Origin: Pseudomonadota bacterium
Lineage (GTDB): Bacteria; Pseudomonadota; Gammaproteobacteria; Burkholderiales; SHXO01
NCBI GenBank assembly: GCA_023430065.1
Contig: JAEZCG010000187.1
Span: 1-50,973, forward strand
DNA: 50,973 nt
Reading direction: 5' to 3'
Of the stretch, positions 17,057-29,195 are shown piece by piece. Both the position numbers and the translations under genes were made by a program. Position 1 is the stretch's first letter. Each line of letters begins with the position of its first letter. The notes beneath the pieces were generated by a model that saw nothing but the letters and a program-made list of their open reading frames with translations, had not been told where the DNA came from and searched no databases.

Positions 17057-18967
17057 TCACGAGTTGCCTTCCAGCGCGCGCGCGTTGATCTTCACGTCCG
17101 CCTTCTGCCGCTGGCTCGCCACCGCAGAAACTGCCGACTCCATGCCGACCATCTGCTCGACCTGACGGCCTAGCGACTTGCGCTGTTCGCCATCGATCGC
17201 CGATGCCTCCACGACCCGGCTGATGCGATAGACCACGAAGCGGCCGTCCGGGAGCGTCTGTCCGACGTAGGCAGGCAGCTTGGCCGTGTCGGCCGAAAAC
17301 ACCACCTGCGCGGCCTCGGGCGGAAGCCCTCCCTGACGCTGATCGCGATTGATCATCGTCGGCGCTGTCCACGAAAGGCCGGCGCCGTCGCCCTTTCTCA
17401 GCGCGGCCAGGGCTGCCTCGCCCTGCGTGCGTGCCATCTGCGCGGCCTTCTCCTGCGTCAGGCGCTGCACCACCTCGCCGCGCACCGCGTCGAGCGTGCG
17501 CTGTTGGGAAGGCTGGTGATCGATCACGCGCGCCGACAGCAGCAGCGTAGGGGCAATCTCGGTCGCCTCGATGTTGCGGCGCTCCTCGATCGCATCTTGC
17601 TGGAACAGTGCGCTCAGCACCTTCTCGTGGTTGAGCAGCGGCGCATCTTCCGACCCCATCGGCGAGAGCCAGTCGCTCGTCTGCACCTCGATCCCGAAGT
17701 GGTCGGCCACCGGCTCCAACGTATCCGGCTGTTCGTAGACCAGGTTGCTGAACTCCTCGGCCGCTTCGGCGAAGCGCTTGTTCGCCTCCTGCTTGCGCAG
17801 ATCGGCTTCCAACTCCCCGCGCATCTCCTCGAAGGTCGGCACGGGCGTGGAACGAATCGATTCCAGCTTGATCACGTGGAATCCGTACCGGGTCTCCACC
17901 GGGCCTGCGATCTCCCCTTGCTGCATCGAGAACAATGCATCGTCGAACGGCTGCACCATCTGCTTGCGCGGCACGAAGCCGAGATCCCCGCCTTCCGACG
18001 CCGACCCGGGATCCTCCGAGTGCTCCATAGCCAGGTCGGCAAAGCTGGCCGGCGCTTGGCGCGCTTGAGCGAGGAGTGCCTCGGCGCGCTTTCGGGCCTC
18101 GGCCTTCTGTTCCGCGCTCGCGCCCTCGTCCACGCTGACGAGGATGTGCCTCGCTCTGCGCTCCTCGGCGCCCTGCATGGCCGCCTTGCGCTCCGCGTAC
18201 GCCGCAGTGAGGGCCTCGGGCATCACCTGAACCTGACGCTGAATGTGGTCGAAGGACAGGACCACGTACTCCGCCTTGATCTTCTCCGGGACCCGGAACT
18301 CCTCCTTGTGCGCGTCGAAGTAGGCCTCGATGTCGCGTTCTTCGAGCTTCACGTTGGACTGCAGCTGCGCCGGATCGAACGCGGCCTGGCTGACTTCGCG
18401 CTGCTGCGAGCGGATCCGGTAGATGCGGTCCAGCACCTCACCGGGCACGAATGCGCTGGCCGCCAGGTTGGTGCGCAGTCGGCCGACCATGAGATCACGC
18501 CGCAGCAGCGCCTCGAACGACTGTTCGCTCATGCCTCGATTGCGCAGGGCCGCCTCGTACAACGCGCGCGAGAATGCCCCGCTTCCCTCGTTCTCGCGGA
18601 ACGCAGGCAGCTCGGCGATCACCTGCCGCAGCTCGGCATCGGACACCCGGATGCCCGCGTCGATCGCCGCGCGGTAGGACACCTGCTGGTCGACCAGTGC
18701 GTCGAGTACCGCTTTGCGCACTTCCGCACTGTCGAGCATGGCCTGGTCGACCCGCCCGCCCATCGCCTGACGCAGCTGCTCCTGTCGGGATTGCAGCGCC
18801 TGCGCGAACTCCTGCTGGCTGATCGGCGTTCCATCCACTTCCGCGATGCTGCCGCCCGCCGCTCCGCTTCGAACGTAATACTCCAAGCCGAAGAAGGCGA
18901 ACGGGATCGCCAGGAGGAACACGATGATGCCCGTGATGATCTTGTGGCTCTTGACGTACTCGAACAT
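17057..18967 (-). CDS. ppiD: Peptidyl-prolyl cis-trans isomerase D / periplasmic chaperone
   Basis: A 636-residue inner-membrane-anchored periplasmic folding factor. A single N-terminal transmembrane helix (about residues 11-32, in KIITGIIVFLLAIPFAFFGL) is followed by a SurA-like N-terminal chaperone domain (EVDGTPISQQEFAQALQSRQ). A parvulin PPIase domain comes next (ARHILVSVDEG through GGDLGFVPRKQMVQPFDDAL to YGFHVIKLE) and then a C-terminal chaperone part. The length matches PpiD. The ATG at 18967 has GAGAGG upstream; 20 more in-frame codons upstream lack similarity. It follows the tRNA terminator and is the last member of the protein-quality-control cluster. Confidence 0.96.
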   Translation of the reverse strand: MFEYVKSHKIITGIIVFLLAIPFAFFGLEYYVRSGAAGGSIAEVDGTPISQQEFAQALQSRQEQLRQAMGGRVDQAMLDSAEVRKAVLDALVDQQVSYRAAIDAGIRVSDAELRQVIAELPAFRENEGSGAFSRALYEAALRNRGMSEQSFEALLRRDLMVGRLRTNLAASAFVPGEVLDRIYRIRSQQREVSQAAFDPAQLQSNVKLEERDIEAYFDAHKEEFRVPEKIKAEYVVLSFDHIQRQVQVMPEALTAAYAERKAAMQGAEERRARHILVSVDEGASAEQKAEARKRAEALLAQARQAPASFADLAMEHSEDPGSASEGGDLGFVPRKQMVQPFDDALFSMQQGEIAGPVETRYGFHVIKLESIRSTPVPTFEEMRGELEADLRKQEANKRFAEAAEEFSNLVYEQPDTLEPVADHFGIEVQTSDWLSPMGSEDAPLLNHEKVLSALFQQDAIEERRNIEATEIAPTLLLSARVIDHQPSQQRTLDAVRGEVVQRLTQEKAAQMARTQGEAALAALRKGDGAGLSWTAPTMINRDQRQGGLPPEAAQVVFSADTAKLPAYVGQTLPDGRFVVYRISRVVEASAIDGEQRKSLGRQVEQMVGMESAVSAVASQRQKADVKINARALEGNS

Positions 18968-19067
18968 TGGGTCTGCCTCTCGCTCGGGACGACGCGCTCG
19001 CACGCTGCAATACCGCCGTGACCGCATGCGCCGCCTCCGGTTCCACCGGACGCGGCGAGTCGACGAC

Positions 19068-19101
19068 GCAAAACAAAAGAGGCGAACGTGCGTTCGCCTC
19101 T
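19068..19101 (-). terminator. Rho-independent terminator of the tRNA-Val/tRNA-Asp unit
   Basis: On the minus strand an 11-bp stem (AGAGGCGAACG pairing with CGTTCGCCTCT) is followed directly by TTTTGTTTTG. It begins 10 bases after the 3' end of tRNA-Asp and separates the tRNAs from ppiD. The stem and U-rich tail are textbook. Confidence 0.85.
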
Positions 19102-19110
19102 TCGGGATAC

Positions 19111-19187
19111 TGGCGGAGTGGACGGGACTCGAACCCGCGACCCCCGGCGTGACAGGCCGGTATTCTAACCGACTGAACTACCACTCC
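19111..19187 (-). tRNA. tRNA-Asp (GUC)
   Basis: A 77-base tRNA including an encoded CCA. The acceptor arms GGAGTGG and CCACTCC pair, the T-loop reads GGTTCGAGTCC, and the anticodon loop CTGTCAC gives anticodon GUC. It lies 40 bases after tRNA-Val in the same direction and is followed by a strong terminator. Confidence 0.97.
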
Positions 19188-19227
19188 TGATCCTACGCTC
19201 CACGCCCGGCAGGCGCCGCATGCTCGT

Positions 19228-19303
19228 TGGTGGGTGCTGAGAGGCTCGAACTCCCGACATTCGCCTTGTAAGGGCGACGCTCTACCAACTGAGCTAAGCA
19301 CCC
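19228..19303 (-). tRNA. tRNA-Val (UAC)
   Basis: A 76-base tRNA with encoded CCA. The acceptor GGGTGCT pairs with AGCACCC, the D-arm is AGCTCAGTTGGTAGAGC, the anticodon loop CTTACAA gives UAC, and the T-arm contains GGAGTTCGAGCC. No clear promoter is seen just upstream, so it may be read through from hupB. Confidence 0.97.
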
Positions 19304-19410
19304 ACGCCGCGCCAACTCCAACTGCCCGCCTCACGTCACCGGAACCGATCCTGCGTTCCGTTCGCCGCGAGGCATCGCGTGCGTGCCGACTGCCGATTGC
19401 AGAAAGACCG

Positions 19411-19683
19411 CTAGTTTACCGAATCCTTGAGTGCTTTGCCAGGGCGAAACTTCGGGACTCTTGCCGCGCGGATCTTGATGCTCGCCCCGGTGCGCGGATT
19501 ACGGCCGCTGCGGGCGGCGCGCTTGCCCACGTAGAAGGTTCCGAATCCCACCAGCGTGACGGTTTGCCCCTTCTTCAACGACGACTTGATGGCGGCAATC
19601 GCGCCATCCAGTGCGCGGCCGGCGGCCGCCTTGGAGATGTCGGCCGACACGGCTACCGCATCGATGAGTTCTTGCTTGTTCAC
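19411..19683 (-). CDS. hupB: DNA-binding protein HU-beta
   Basis: A 90-residue nucleoid-associated HU protein. It begins [11 protein letters not shown] and contains the family core [20 protein letters not shown] with the minor-groove-intercalating proline arm (RNPRTG). It ends in the usual [12 protein letters not shown]. It compacts and bends DNA as a dimer. The start codon is GTG at 19683, preceded seven bases upstream by AAGGGGG. A near-consensus sigma-70 promoter lies at 19833-19862. Its position between lon and the tRNAs is the conserved gammaproteobacterial/betaproteobacterial arrangement. Confidence 0.98.
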   Translation of the reverse strand: MNKQELIDAVAVSADISKAAAGRALDGAIAAIKSSLKKGQTVTLVGFGTFYVGKRAARSGRNPRTGASIKIRAARVPKFRPGKALKDSVN

Positions 19684-19832
19684 GAGACGCCCCCCTTCTT
19701 ATTGTGCTGCAAGGGCCGGGCATGGCCCGGCCTCGATCGAAGACGCGCCGGGCCTCCCTGAATACCGAGCGCGCGTTGGTGATGTCCGCACGAGGGCGGA
19801 ATCGAGAACTGCCGGAATGCGAACCGCCGTTG

Positions 19833-19862
19833 TTTATAGCAAGCGGGAAAAGCCAATGTCAA
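19833..19862 (-). promoter_or_regulatory. Sigma-70 promoter of hupB
   Basis: On the minus strand, TTGACA (19857-19862) and TATAAA (19833-19838) are separated by 18 bases. This is a consensus -35 with a near-consensus -10, predicting a 5' leader of about 140 bases before the GTG start. Confidence 0.8.
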
Positions 19863-19920
19863 GCGAGTGAAAGCGGCCCGAGGCGGCCTGACAGCGCCCG
19901 CACGCACCGTGCCCTCCCGG

Positions 19921-19948
19921 AAATGAAAACGCCCCCTTACGGGGGCGT
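19921..19948 (-). terminator. Rho-independent terminator of lon
   Basis: A perfect 8-bp stem (ACGCCCCC/GGGGGCGT) with a four-base loop, followed on the minus strand by TTTTCATTT. It lies 23 bases past the lon stop. Confidence 0.85.
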
Positions 19949-19970
19949 CGGTCGGGGCATGGGCGTGGCC

Positions 19971-22379
<2,409 letters not shown>

Positions 22380-22408
22380 GTTCTCACCTCTGGTCACTCG
22401 ATAGAATC

Positions 22409-22436
22409 AGGTGGGGCGGATACCCGCCGTTTCAAG
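22409..22436 (-). promoter_or_regulatory. Sigma-32-like heat-shock promoter of lon
   Basis: On the minus strand, CTTGAAA (22430-22436) is followed after 13 bases by CCCCACCT (22409-22416). The consensus for RpoH is CTTGAAA, then 11-16 bases, then CCCCATnT, so only one position clearly differs. The expected transcription start falls about 23 bases upstream of the lon ATG. lon is a known heat-shock gene in proteobacteria. Confidence 0.75.
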
Positions 22437-22540
22437 CAAACGCGCCGGAACGGTACCGGGCCGACGCGTCGGACACGCACGCACGGCGCTGTCGACCGCG
22501 CGCGACGTGACGAGAGATGCTGACGATCCGGCTCGCACCG

Positions 22541-22571
22541 GAGGAAACGAGGCCGCGCACCCTTGCGCGGC
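22541..22571 (-). terminator. Possible terminator of clpX
   Basis: An 8-bp stem (GCCGCGCA with TGCGCGGC, four-base loop) is followed on the minus strand by CTCGTTTCC. It lies about 50 bases past the clpX stop and upstream of the lon promoter. The U-tract is weak. Confidence 0.5.
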
Positions 22572-22618
22572 GCGATGACGTCGGGCAATGCCCGCCGCTG
22601 GGAAAGGGTCGTCGTCGT

Positions 22619-23884
22619 TCAAGCCGAGCCGGCCACTTTGGGCTGGTCCGAGTAGATCAGGAGCGGCTTCTGATCGCCCGTGATCGTCCCCTCGTCGACC
22701 ACCACCTTGCGTACGTTGCTCATGGACGGCAGGTCGAACATGGTTTCCAGCAGTGCCTGCTCCAGGATCGAACGCAGGCCGCGCGCTCCCGTTCGGCGCG
22801 CCAGCGCGCGCGCAGCGACCGCGTGCAGACCCTCGGGGCGCACTTCCAGTTCCACGCCTTCCATCGAGAACATGCGCTGGTACTGCTTGAGCAGAGCGTT
22901 CTTCGGCTCGGTGAGAATCTGGATGAGTGCCACCTCGTCGAGTTCGTCCAGCGTGGCCACCACCGGCAACCGCCCGACGAACTCCGGAATCAGGCCGTAC
23001 TTGATGAGATCCTCGGGCTCGACCTCCTTGAGCACCGCGCCGATGTGCTTGCGGTTGTCCTTGCTGCGCACCTCGGCACCGAAGCCGATGCCGCCCTTCT
23101 CCGAACGCGCCCGAATCACCTTGTCCAGTCCGTCGAAGGCTCCACCGCAAATGAACAGGATGTTCGTCGTATCTACCTGCACGAACTCCTGGTTGGGGTG
23201 CTTGCGCCCGCCCTGCGGCGGCACCGACGCGATGGTTCCCTCCACCAGCTTGAGCAGAGCCTGCTGCACACCCTCGCCCGAGACGTCGCGGGTGATGGAC
23301 GGGTTGTCCGACTTGCGCGAGATCTTGTCGATCTCGTCGATGTAGACGATCCCGCGCTGCGCCTTGTCGACGTCGTAGTCGCACTTCTGCAGCAGCTTCT
23401 GGATGATGTTCTCGACGTCTTCGCCGACGTAGCCGGCTTCCGTCAGTGTGGTGGCGTCCGCCATCACGAAGGGGACATTGAGCAGGCGCGCCAGGGTCTG
23501 CGCCAGGAGCGTCTTGCCCGACCCGGTCGGCCCGATCAGCAGGATGTTGCTCTTGGCAAGCTCGATATCGTCCTTCTTGCCGATGTTCTTGAGCCGCTTG
23601 TAGTGGTTGTACACGGCCACCGACAGGATCTTCTTGGCCTGCTCCTGGCCGATCACGTACTGATCGAGGATTTCGCGGATCTCGTGCGGGACTGGCAGGT
23701 CGGTGCGTGCGCCCTTGCCAGTCTGATCGCCCTGACTCTCTTCGCGAATGATGTCGTTGCAGAGCTCGATGCACTCGTCGCAAATGAACACCGACGGACC
23801 TGCAATCAGCTTGCGAACCTCGTGCTGGCTCTTCCCGCAAAAAGAGCAGTAGAGCAGCTTCTCCGAGCCCGGTTTCTCAGACAT
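22619..23884 (-). CDS. clpX: ATP-dependent Clp protease ATP-binding subunit ClpX
   Basis: A 421-residue AAA+ unfoldase that feeds substrates to ClpP. A zinc-binding domain with four cysteines (Cys13, Cys16, Cys35, Cys38) is followed by the AAA+ core with Walker A GPTGSGKT at 118-125, Walker [11 protein letters not shown] and sensor regions. The pore loop (GYVGEDVE) is present. The substrate-selecting RKH-type loop and the IGF-like ClpP-binding loop ([10 protein letters not shown]) are also visible. The start at 23884 gives the standard [17 protein letters not shown] beginning. It lies 37 bases after clpP in the same operon. Confidence 0.98.
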   Translation of the reverse strand: MSEKPGSEKLLYCSFCGKSQHEVRKLIAGPSVFICDECIELCNDIIREESQGDQTGKGARTDLPVPHEIREILDQYVIGQEQAKKILSVAVYNHYKRLKNIGKKDDIELAKSNILLIGPTGSGKTLLAQTLARLLNVPFVMADATTLTEAGYVGEDVENIIQKLLQKCDYDVDKAQRGIVYIDEIDKISRKSDNPSITRDVSGEGVQQALLKLVEGTIASVPPQGGRKHPNQEFVQVDTTNILFICGGAFDGLDKVIRARSEKGGIGFGAEVRSKDNRKHIGAVLKEVEPEDLIKYGLIPEFVGRLPVVATLDELDEVALIQILTEPKNALLKQYQRMFSMEGVELEVRPEGLHAVAARALARRTGARGLRSILEQALLETMFDLPSMSNVRKVVVDEGTITGDQKPLLIYSDQPKVAGSA

Positions 23885-23921
23885 ACGACTACAGGTCTCC
23901 GCAGTTCCCCGCCGACGGCAC

Positions 23922-24571
<650 letters not shown>

Positions 24572-24575
<4 letters not shown>

Positions 24576-25888
24576 TGTTGGCGGCTGCCCATCAGGTCAT
24601 CGAAATCGGTCGCCTTGTCCTGGACTTTAACGCGCGCGAGCACCCACTCGACGACATTGTTCTCCAGGACCAGGGATTCGACCTCACGCAGACGCTCGGG
24701 AGACGAGTAGTACCAGCGCACCACTTCCTCGGGCCGCTCGTAGCTCTCCGCGTAGTCGTGCACCAGCGCCTTGATCTTGTCGGGCTCGGCGACCAGGTTC
24801 TCGCGCCGGACGATGTCGGAGACGATCAGGCCGAGCGCGACGCGCTTGCGCGCCTCCGGCTCGAACATTTCGGTCGGCATCTGCATGTCCTCGGCCTTCA
24901 GTCCCCGTTGCGCGAGATCCCGGCGCATGCCTTCCATCAGGCGCTCCATTTCCATCTGCACCAAGGACTTGGGCAACTCGATGCTGGCATTCTCCAGCAG
25001 CGCCTTCATCACCAGATCCTTGACCCGCGCCTCCGTGCGCCTTCGAACTTCGCGCTCGAGGTTGGCCTTGATGTCGCTGCGCATCTGTGAGACATCGCCG
25101 CTTTCGACACCGAGCGCCTTGGCGAACTCGGGATCGACCTCGGGCAGATGCGGCTCCGCGACCTGATTTACCGTGACCTCGAAACGCGCCGTCTTTCCGG
25201 CGACGTCCTTGCCATGATAGTCCTCCGGGAATGTCAATTCAAACGCGCGCTGCTCCCCGGGCGCGGCCCCGATCACGTTCTTCTCGAAGTCGGCCAGCAG
25301 CCGGCCCTCTCCCAGGACGGTGGAGTGACCGGTGGCGCTCCCGCCCGCGAACGGCACGCCATCGATGCTGCCTGCGTAGTCGATCAGGACGCTGTCGCCC
25401 GCCTGTGCAGGGCGCGTGACGTCGTGGAAATGCACGCGCTGCTTGCGCAGGATCTCCATGGTCTTGTCGATTTCTGCCTCCCCGACCGTCACCACCGGCC
25501 GGTCGATCTCCACGCCGGACAGGTCCCCGAGCGTGATCTCCGGGTAGACCTCGAACGTGGCGCTGAACTCCACCTGCTGCACCTCGGCACCTTCCGCGGC
25601 CGGCTTCGGTTCGAAGCGCGGGAATCCGGCCACGCGCAGATTCTGCTGGCGCACCGCCTCGCCGAAGCTCTTCTGCAGCACGTCCCCCAGTACCTCTTGT
25701 CGCACCTTCCCGCCGTACTGCGCCTGCACCAGCCGCAGCGGCACCTTGCCGGGGCGGAAGCCCGGCAGTTTCGCCTGGCGAGCCATGCGCTTGAGGCGGT
25801 TTTCGACCTCGGCCTCGATCTCCTGGATCGGCAGCGCAACGTTCAGTCTGCGCTCGAGGTTGCTCACTTTTTCTATCGTGGCTTGCAT
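24572..25888 (-). CDS. tig: Trigger factor (ribosome-associated chaperone and PPIase)
   Basis: A 438-residue trigger factor. The N-terminal ribosome-binding domain contains the signature loop [19 protein letters not shown]-type PPIase domain follows ([20 protein letters not shown]), then a helical C-terminal chaperone domain. It binds nascent chains at the ribosome exit. The ATG at 25888 starts the conserved [15 protein letters not shown] and has AGGA upstream; the open frame continues further without similarity. It is the first gene of the tig-clpP-clpX unit and is coupled to clpP by overlapping stop and start. Confidence 0.97.
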
Positions 25889-25921
25889 TGGTGCGATTCC
25901 TGGCAACTGATCATGAGAAAG

Positions 25922-25945
25922 CGCGGGATCGGGCGAATTCCCGCG
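25922..25945 (-). terminator. Hairpin between tRNA-Leu and tig
   Basis: A 7-bp stem (CGCGGGA/TCCCGCG) with a 10-base loop, followed on the minus strand by CTTTCTC. It could partly terminate tRNA-Leu transcription ahead of tig. The tail is poor. Confidence 0.35.
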
Positions 25946-26034
25946 AACGATGCGTGGGCTCCGAAGGGCCGGAAGTCGAGCGGTCAGCGGCGGCCCGCTA
26001 CGTCGCAATCAGCAGGCGGACACCGCCGCGGCCC

Positions 26035-26119
<85 letters not shown>

Positions 26120-26135
26120 AAAGTCCTCATTTTAA

Positions 26136-26141
26136 TATAAT
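26136..26141 (+). promoter_or_regulatory. -10 element of the hpnCDE operon
   Basis: A perfect TATAAT within an A+T-rich island (TTTTAATATAAT) between tRNA-Leu and hpnC. The same island can serve the tRNA in the opposite direction. No clear -35 is visible on the plus strand, where that position falls inside the tRNA gene. Confidence 0.5.
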
Positions 26142-26266
26142 CGCCCCCTTCCGCTCCACCCGGCGCCGGTCCCGCCCCCTGCGTCGGCCGCAGCGTCCCG
26201 AACGTCCACCTGTCCGCCACGACCCTCGCCATCACGTCCCTCTCGAACCACTACGAGAACTTCCCG

Positions 26267-27049
26267 GTGGCATCGCTGGCCATGCCGGCCCGCTTTCGTC
26301 CCGCCGTGCGGCAGATCTACGCATTTGCCCGGCGGGCGGACGATTTCGCCGACGAGGGCGACCTCGCGCCGGCCGAACGACTGCACCTGCTGCAGGGATT
26401 CGAAGACGAACTGGACCGGATCGAGGCGCACGAGGCGGCACAATCCCCATTCTTCCGGGACCTTGGCAAAACGATCCACAGGCACGGACTGCCGCTGCAG
26501 CCGTTTCGCGACCTCCTCTCGGCCTTTCGCCAGGACGTCACCAAGCGACGCTATGCGCATTTCGGCGAAGTGATGGACTACTGCCGGCGATCGGCCAACC
26601 CGGTCGGGCGGCTGCTGCTGCACCTGTTCGGAGAAACCGCGCCCCGCAGCCTGGCCATGTCCGACGGCATCTGTGCAAGTCTGCAGCTGATCAACTTCTT
26701 GCAGGACGTGGAAGTCGACTACCGCAAGGACCGCATCTATCTACCCCAGGACGAGATGCTGCGTTATGGTGTGGACGAACGGCAGATCGCGTCGGGCGAC
26801 GCCGGGGGCATGTGGGCCGAGTTCATGCGGGCGCAGTGCGATCGCGCGCGCCGGATGCTGCAGGCGGGCGCGCCGTTGGGCCGTGTGCTGCCCGGAAGGC
26901 TCGGACTGGAACTGCGCATGATCGTCCTGGGCGGCGAATCCATCCTGCGCCAGCTGCACGAGGTACGCGGGGACATCTGGCGGCATCGGCCGGTGCTGCG
27001 CCGGAAGGACTGGGTGGTCGTGATCTGGCGCGCTCTGCTCGCCCGATGA
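26267..27049 (+). CDS. hpnC: Squalene synthase HpnC (presqualene diphosphate to hydroxysqualene)
   Basis: At least 260 residues of a trans-isoprenyl diphosphate synthase family protein, the HpnC member of the hopanoid squalene pathway. The first acidic motif reads RRADDFADEGD and the second DVEVDYRKDRIYLP. The given start is a GTG, but the frame is open upstream to the TAA at 26138 and encodes the family's conserved HYENFPVAS just before and across this GTG (the His is encoded at 26249). The true start therefore probably lies upstream at a non-standard codon such as CTG at 26210 or ATC at 26231, because there is no ATG, GTG or TTG. The hpnD start overlaps its stop (ATGA). Confidence 0.88.
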   Translation: MASLAMPARFRPAVRQIYAFARRADDFADEGDLAPAERLHLLQGFEDELDRIEAHEAAQSPFFRDLGKTIHRHGLPLQPFRDLLSAFRQDVTKRRYAHFGEVMDYCRRSANPVGRLLLHLFGETAPRSLAMSDGICASLQLINFLQDVEVDYRKDRIYLPQDEMLRYGVDERQIASGDAGGMWAEFMRAQCDRARRMLQAGAPLGRVLPGRLGLELRMIVLGGESILRQLHEVRGDIWRHRPVLRRKDWVVVIWRALLAR

Positions 27050-27879
27050 CGCCCGAGCAATACTGCCAGCAGCGCGCGGCGGCCAGCGGCTCGAGCTTCT
27101 ACTACAGCTTCCTGTTCCTGCCGCCTCCACGGCGCCGCGCCATCACCGCGCTGTACGCGTTCTGCCGTGAAGTGGACGACGTGGTGGACGAAGTGTCCGA
27201 TCCGGGTGTCGCTCGCACCAAGCTGTCCTGGTGGCGGGACGAGACCGCCCGCATCTTCCGCGGCACCCCGCAGCATCCGGTGGGGCATGCCCTTGCCGGG
27301 CCGGTGCGCGAGTTCGGCCTGGCCGAGGATCTCCTGCTGGAGGTGCTCGAAGGCATGCGCATGGACCTCGACTACAACCGCTATCCGGACTATCCGACGC
27401 TGGAGGTCTACTGCCACCGCGTGGCGGGCGTTGTCGGGCTGCTCTCTGCGCGCATCTTCGGCTACACCGATACGCGCACGCTGGATTATGCGCACACCCT
27501 GGGCATCGCCTTCCAGCTCACCAACATCATTCGCGACGTGGGTGAAGACGTGCGCCGCAACCGCATCTACCTTCCACTCGACGAGCTCGCGCAGTGCGGT
27601 CTGGCGGTCGAGGACCTGATCGCGCTGCGCGAGAACGAGCGCTTCGAGCACCTGATGCACGTGCAGATTGCGCGGGCGCAGGCGACCTACGACCGCGCAT
27701 TCGAACTGCTGCCCGAGGTCGATCGCAGGGCGCAGCGTCCCGGACTGATGATGGCGGCGATCTACCGTGCACTGCTCGGCGAGATCGACCGCAGCCACGC
27801 GCACGTGCTGTCGCAACGCATCTCCCTCACGCCCGTGCGCAAGCTCTGGCTCGCCTGGAAGACCTGGGTGCGCGGATGA
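27046..27879 (+). CDS. hpnD: Presqualene diphosphate synthase HpnD
   Basis: A 277-residue head-to-head prenyl synthase that condenses two farnesyl diphosphates to presqualene diphosphate. Both acidic motifs are intact: the first in REVDDVVDEVSD and the second in RDVGEDVRRNRIYLP. The body (HRVAGVVGLLSARIFGY, AFQLTNIIRDV) matches HpnD rather than HpnC. It begins at an ATG overlapping the hpnC stop and ends overlapping the hpnE start (ATGA), so hpnC, hpnD and hpnE are translationally coupled. Confidence 0.95.
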   Translation: MTPEQYCQQRAAASGSSFYYSFLFLPPPRRRAITALYAFCREVDDVVDEVSDPGVARTKLSWWRDETARIFRGTPQHPVGHALAGPVREFGLAEDLLLEVLEGMRMDLDYNRYPDYPTLEVYCHRVAGVVGLLSARIFGYTDTRTLDYAHTLGIAFQLTNIIRDVGEDVRRNRIYLPLDELAQCGLAVEDLIALRENERFEHLMHVQIARAQATYDRAFELLPEVDRRAQRPGLMMAAIYRALLGEIDRSHAHVLSQRISLTPVRKLWLAWKTWVRG

Positions 27880-29195
27880 CCCAGGTGCGCGACCGGCGTG
27901 TAGCGGTGCTGGGAGGCGGATGGGCCGGCATGGCGGCTGCCGTGGAACTGGCCGATGCCGGGGCGCGGGTAACCGTGCTGGAGGCCGCCCCGACGCTCGG
28001 CGGGCGCGCACGCACGGTCGAATACCGGGGCCTCGCGTTGGACAACGGCGCGCACATCCTGATCGGCGCCTATCGACAGACGCTCGACTCGATGCGCAAG
28101 GTCGGCGTCGACGAGGCGCATGGGCAGCTCCAGCGCAGTGCGCTCGACCTGCACTATCCCGGCAGGTTTCGCCTGCGCGCCCCACGCCTGTCGCGCCCCC
28201 TGCACTTGCTGGCTGCCCTGCTATGCGCCCACGGATTGCCCTGGAAGGAGCGGCTGGCAGCGGTGCGCTTCATGCGCGCAGCGCAGGCGATGCATTTCGA
28301 ACTGTCGCAGGACACCACCGTGGACCGCCTGCTCGTCCAACATGCCCAGGGACCGTGCGCACGCCGTTACCTGTGGGAGCCGCTGTGCATCGCCGCGCTC
28401 AACACCCCGGTGAATGAGGCCTCGGCGCAGGTGTTCCTCAACGTGCTGCGCGACAGCCTGAACGGCGCCTCACGCGACAGCGACCTGCTGCTTCCGCGGC
28501 GCGAGCTTTCGCACCTGTTTCCGCTGCCAGCCGCCGAGTACGTACACAGGCGCGGCGGCCAGGTGTTCACGGGCCGCCGCGTGCACTCGGTGCGCATCGA
28601 CGGCGCGGGGTTCGGAATCGAGCATAGCCTGGGACGAGAGACGTGCGACGCCATCGTGTGCGCGCTGCCGCCCTTCGGCGCTGCCGAGGCGCTCGCCACG
28701 CTCCCCGGACTGTCGGCTACGCTGCGCGACATCGAGGCACTCGAGTACGAGCCGATTTATTGCGTCTATCTGCAGTACGACACCCACGTTCGCCTGCCGC
28801 AGGCCATGCTCGGCCTGGATCGGGGCCTCGCCCAGTGGCTATTCGACCGCGGTGCCCTGGCCGGACAACTCGGGCTGGTGTGCGCGCTGATCAGCGCGCG
28901 CGGCGCGCACGAGGCGCTGTCGCAGCAGCAACTCGCGGGCCGACTCGCCGAGGAGCTGGCTGCACGTTTCCCGCAGTTGCATGCGCCGCACTGGACCAAG
29001 GTCATCGCGGAGAAGCGCGCGACCTTCTCGTGCCGCCCCGGCCTGGCACGTCCCGACCAGCGCACCTGTCTGCCTGGGCTGGTGCTTGCCGGCGACTACA
29101 CCGCCAGCCCCTATCCCGGTACCCTGGAAGCGGCAGTGCGCAGCGGTGTGCGCTGCGCGCGTCTCCTTGCTCAAGGAAGCCATGTTCTCGCCTGA
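27876..29195 (+). CDS. hpnE: Hydroxysqualene dehydroxylase HpnE
   Basis: A 439-residue FAD-dependent amine-oxidase-like enzyme. The dinucleotide-binding motif is near the N-terminus (VLGGGWAGMAAAVELADAG, followed by the acidic LEAAP and GGRA), and the C-terminal FAD-contacting segment reads GLVLAGDYTASPYPGTLEAAV. It reduces hydroxysqualene to squalene, completing the HpnC/HpnD route. The cyclase gene (shc) is not in this window. The start overlaps hpnD by four bases, and the downstream SDR gene begins 14 bases before its stop. Confidence 0.95.
   Translation: MTQVRDRRVAVLGGGWAGMAAAVELADAGARVTVLEAAPTLGGRARTVEYRGLALDNGAHILIGAYRQTLDSMRKVGVDEAHGQLQRSALDLHYPGRFRLRAPRLSRPLHLLAALLCAHGLPWKERLAAVRFMRAAQAMHFELSQDTTVDRLLVQHAQGPCARRYLWEPLCIAALNTPVNEASAQVFLNVLRDSLNGASRDSDLLLPRRELSHLFPLPAAEYVHRRGGQVFTGRRVHSVRIDGAGFGIEHSLGRETCDAIVCALPPFGAAEALATLPGLSATLRDIEALEYEPIYCVYLQYDTHVRLPQAMLGLDRGLAQWLFDRGALAGQLGLVCALISARGAHEALSQQQLAGRLAEELAARFPQLHAPHWTKVIAEKRATFSCRPGLARPDQRTCLPGLVLAGDYTASPYPGTLEAAVRSGVRCARLLAQGSHVLA

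Noticed and set aside
17504..19021. Plus-strand frame opposite ppiD
   Set aside because: Antisense shadow of a recognisable PPIase.
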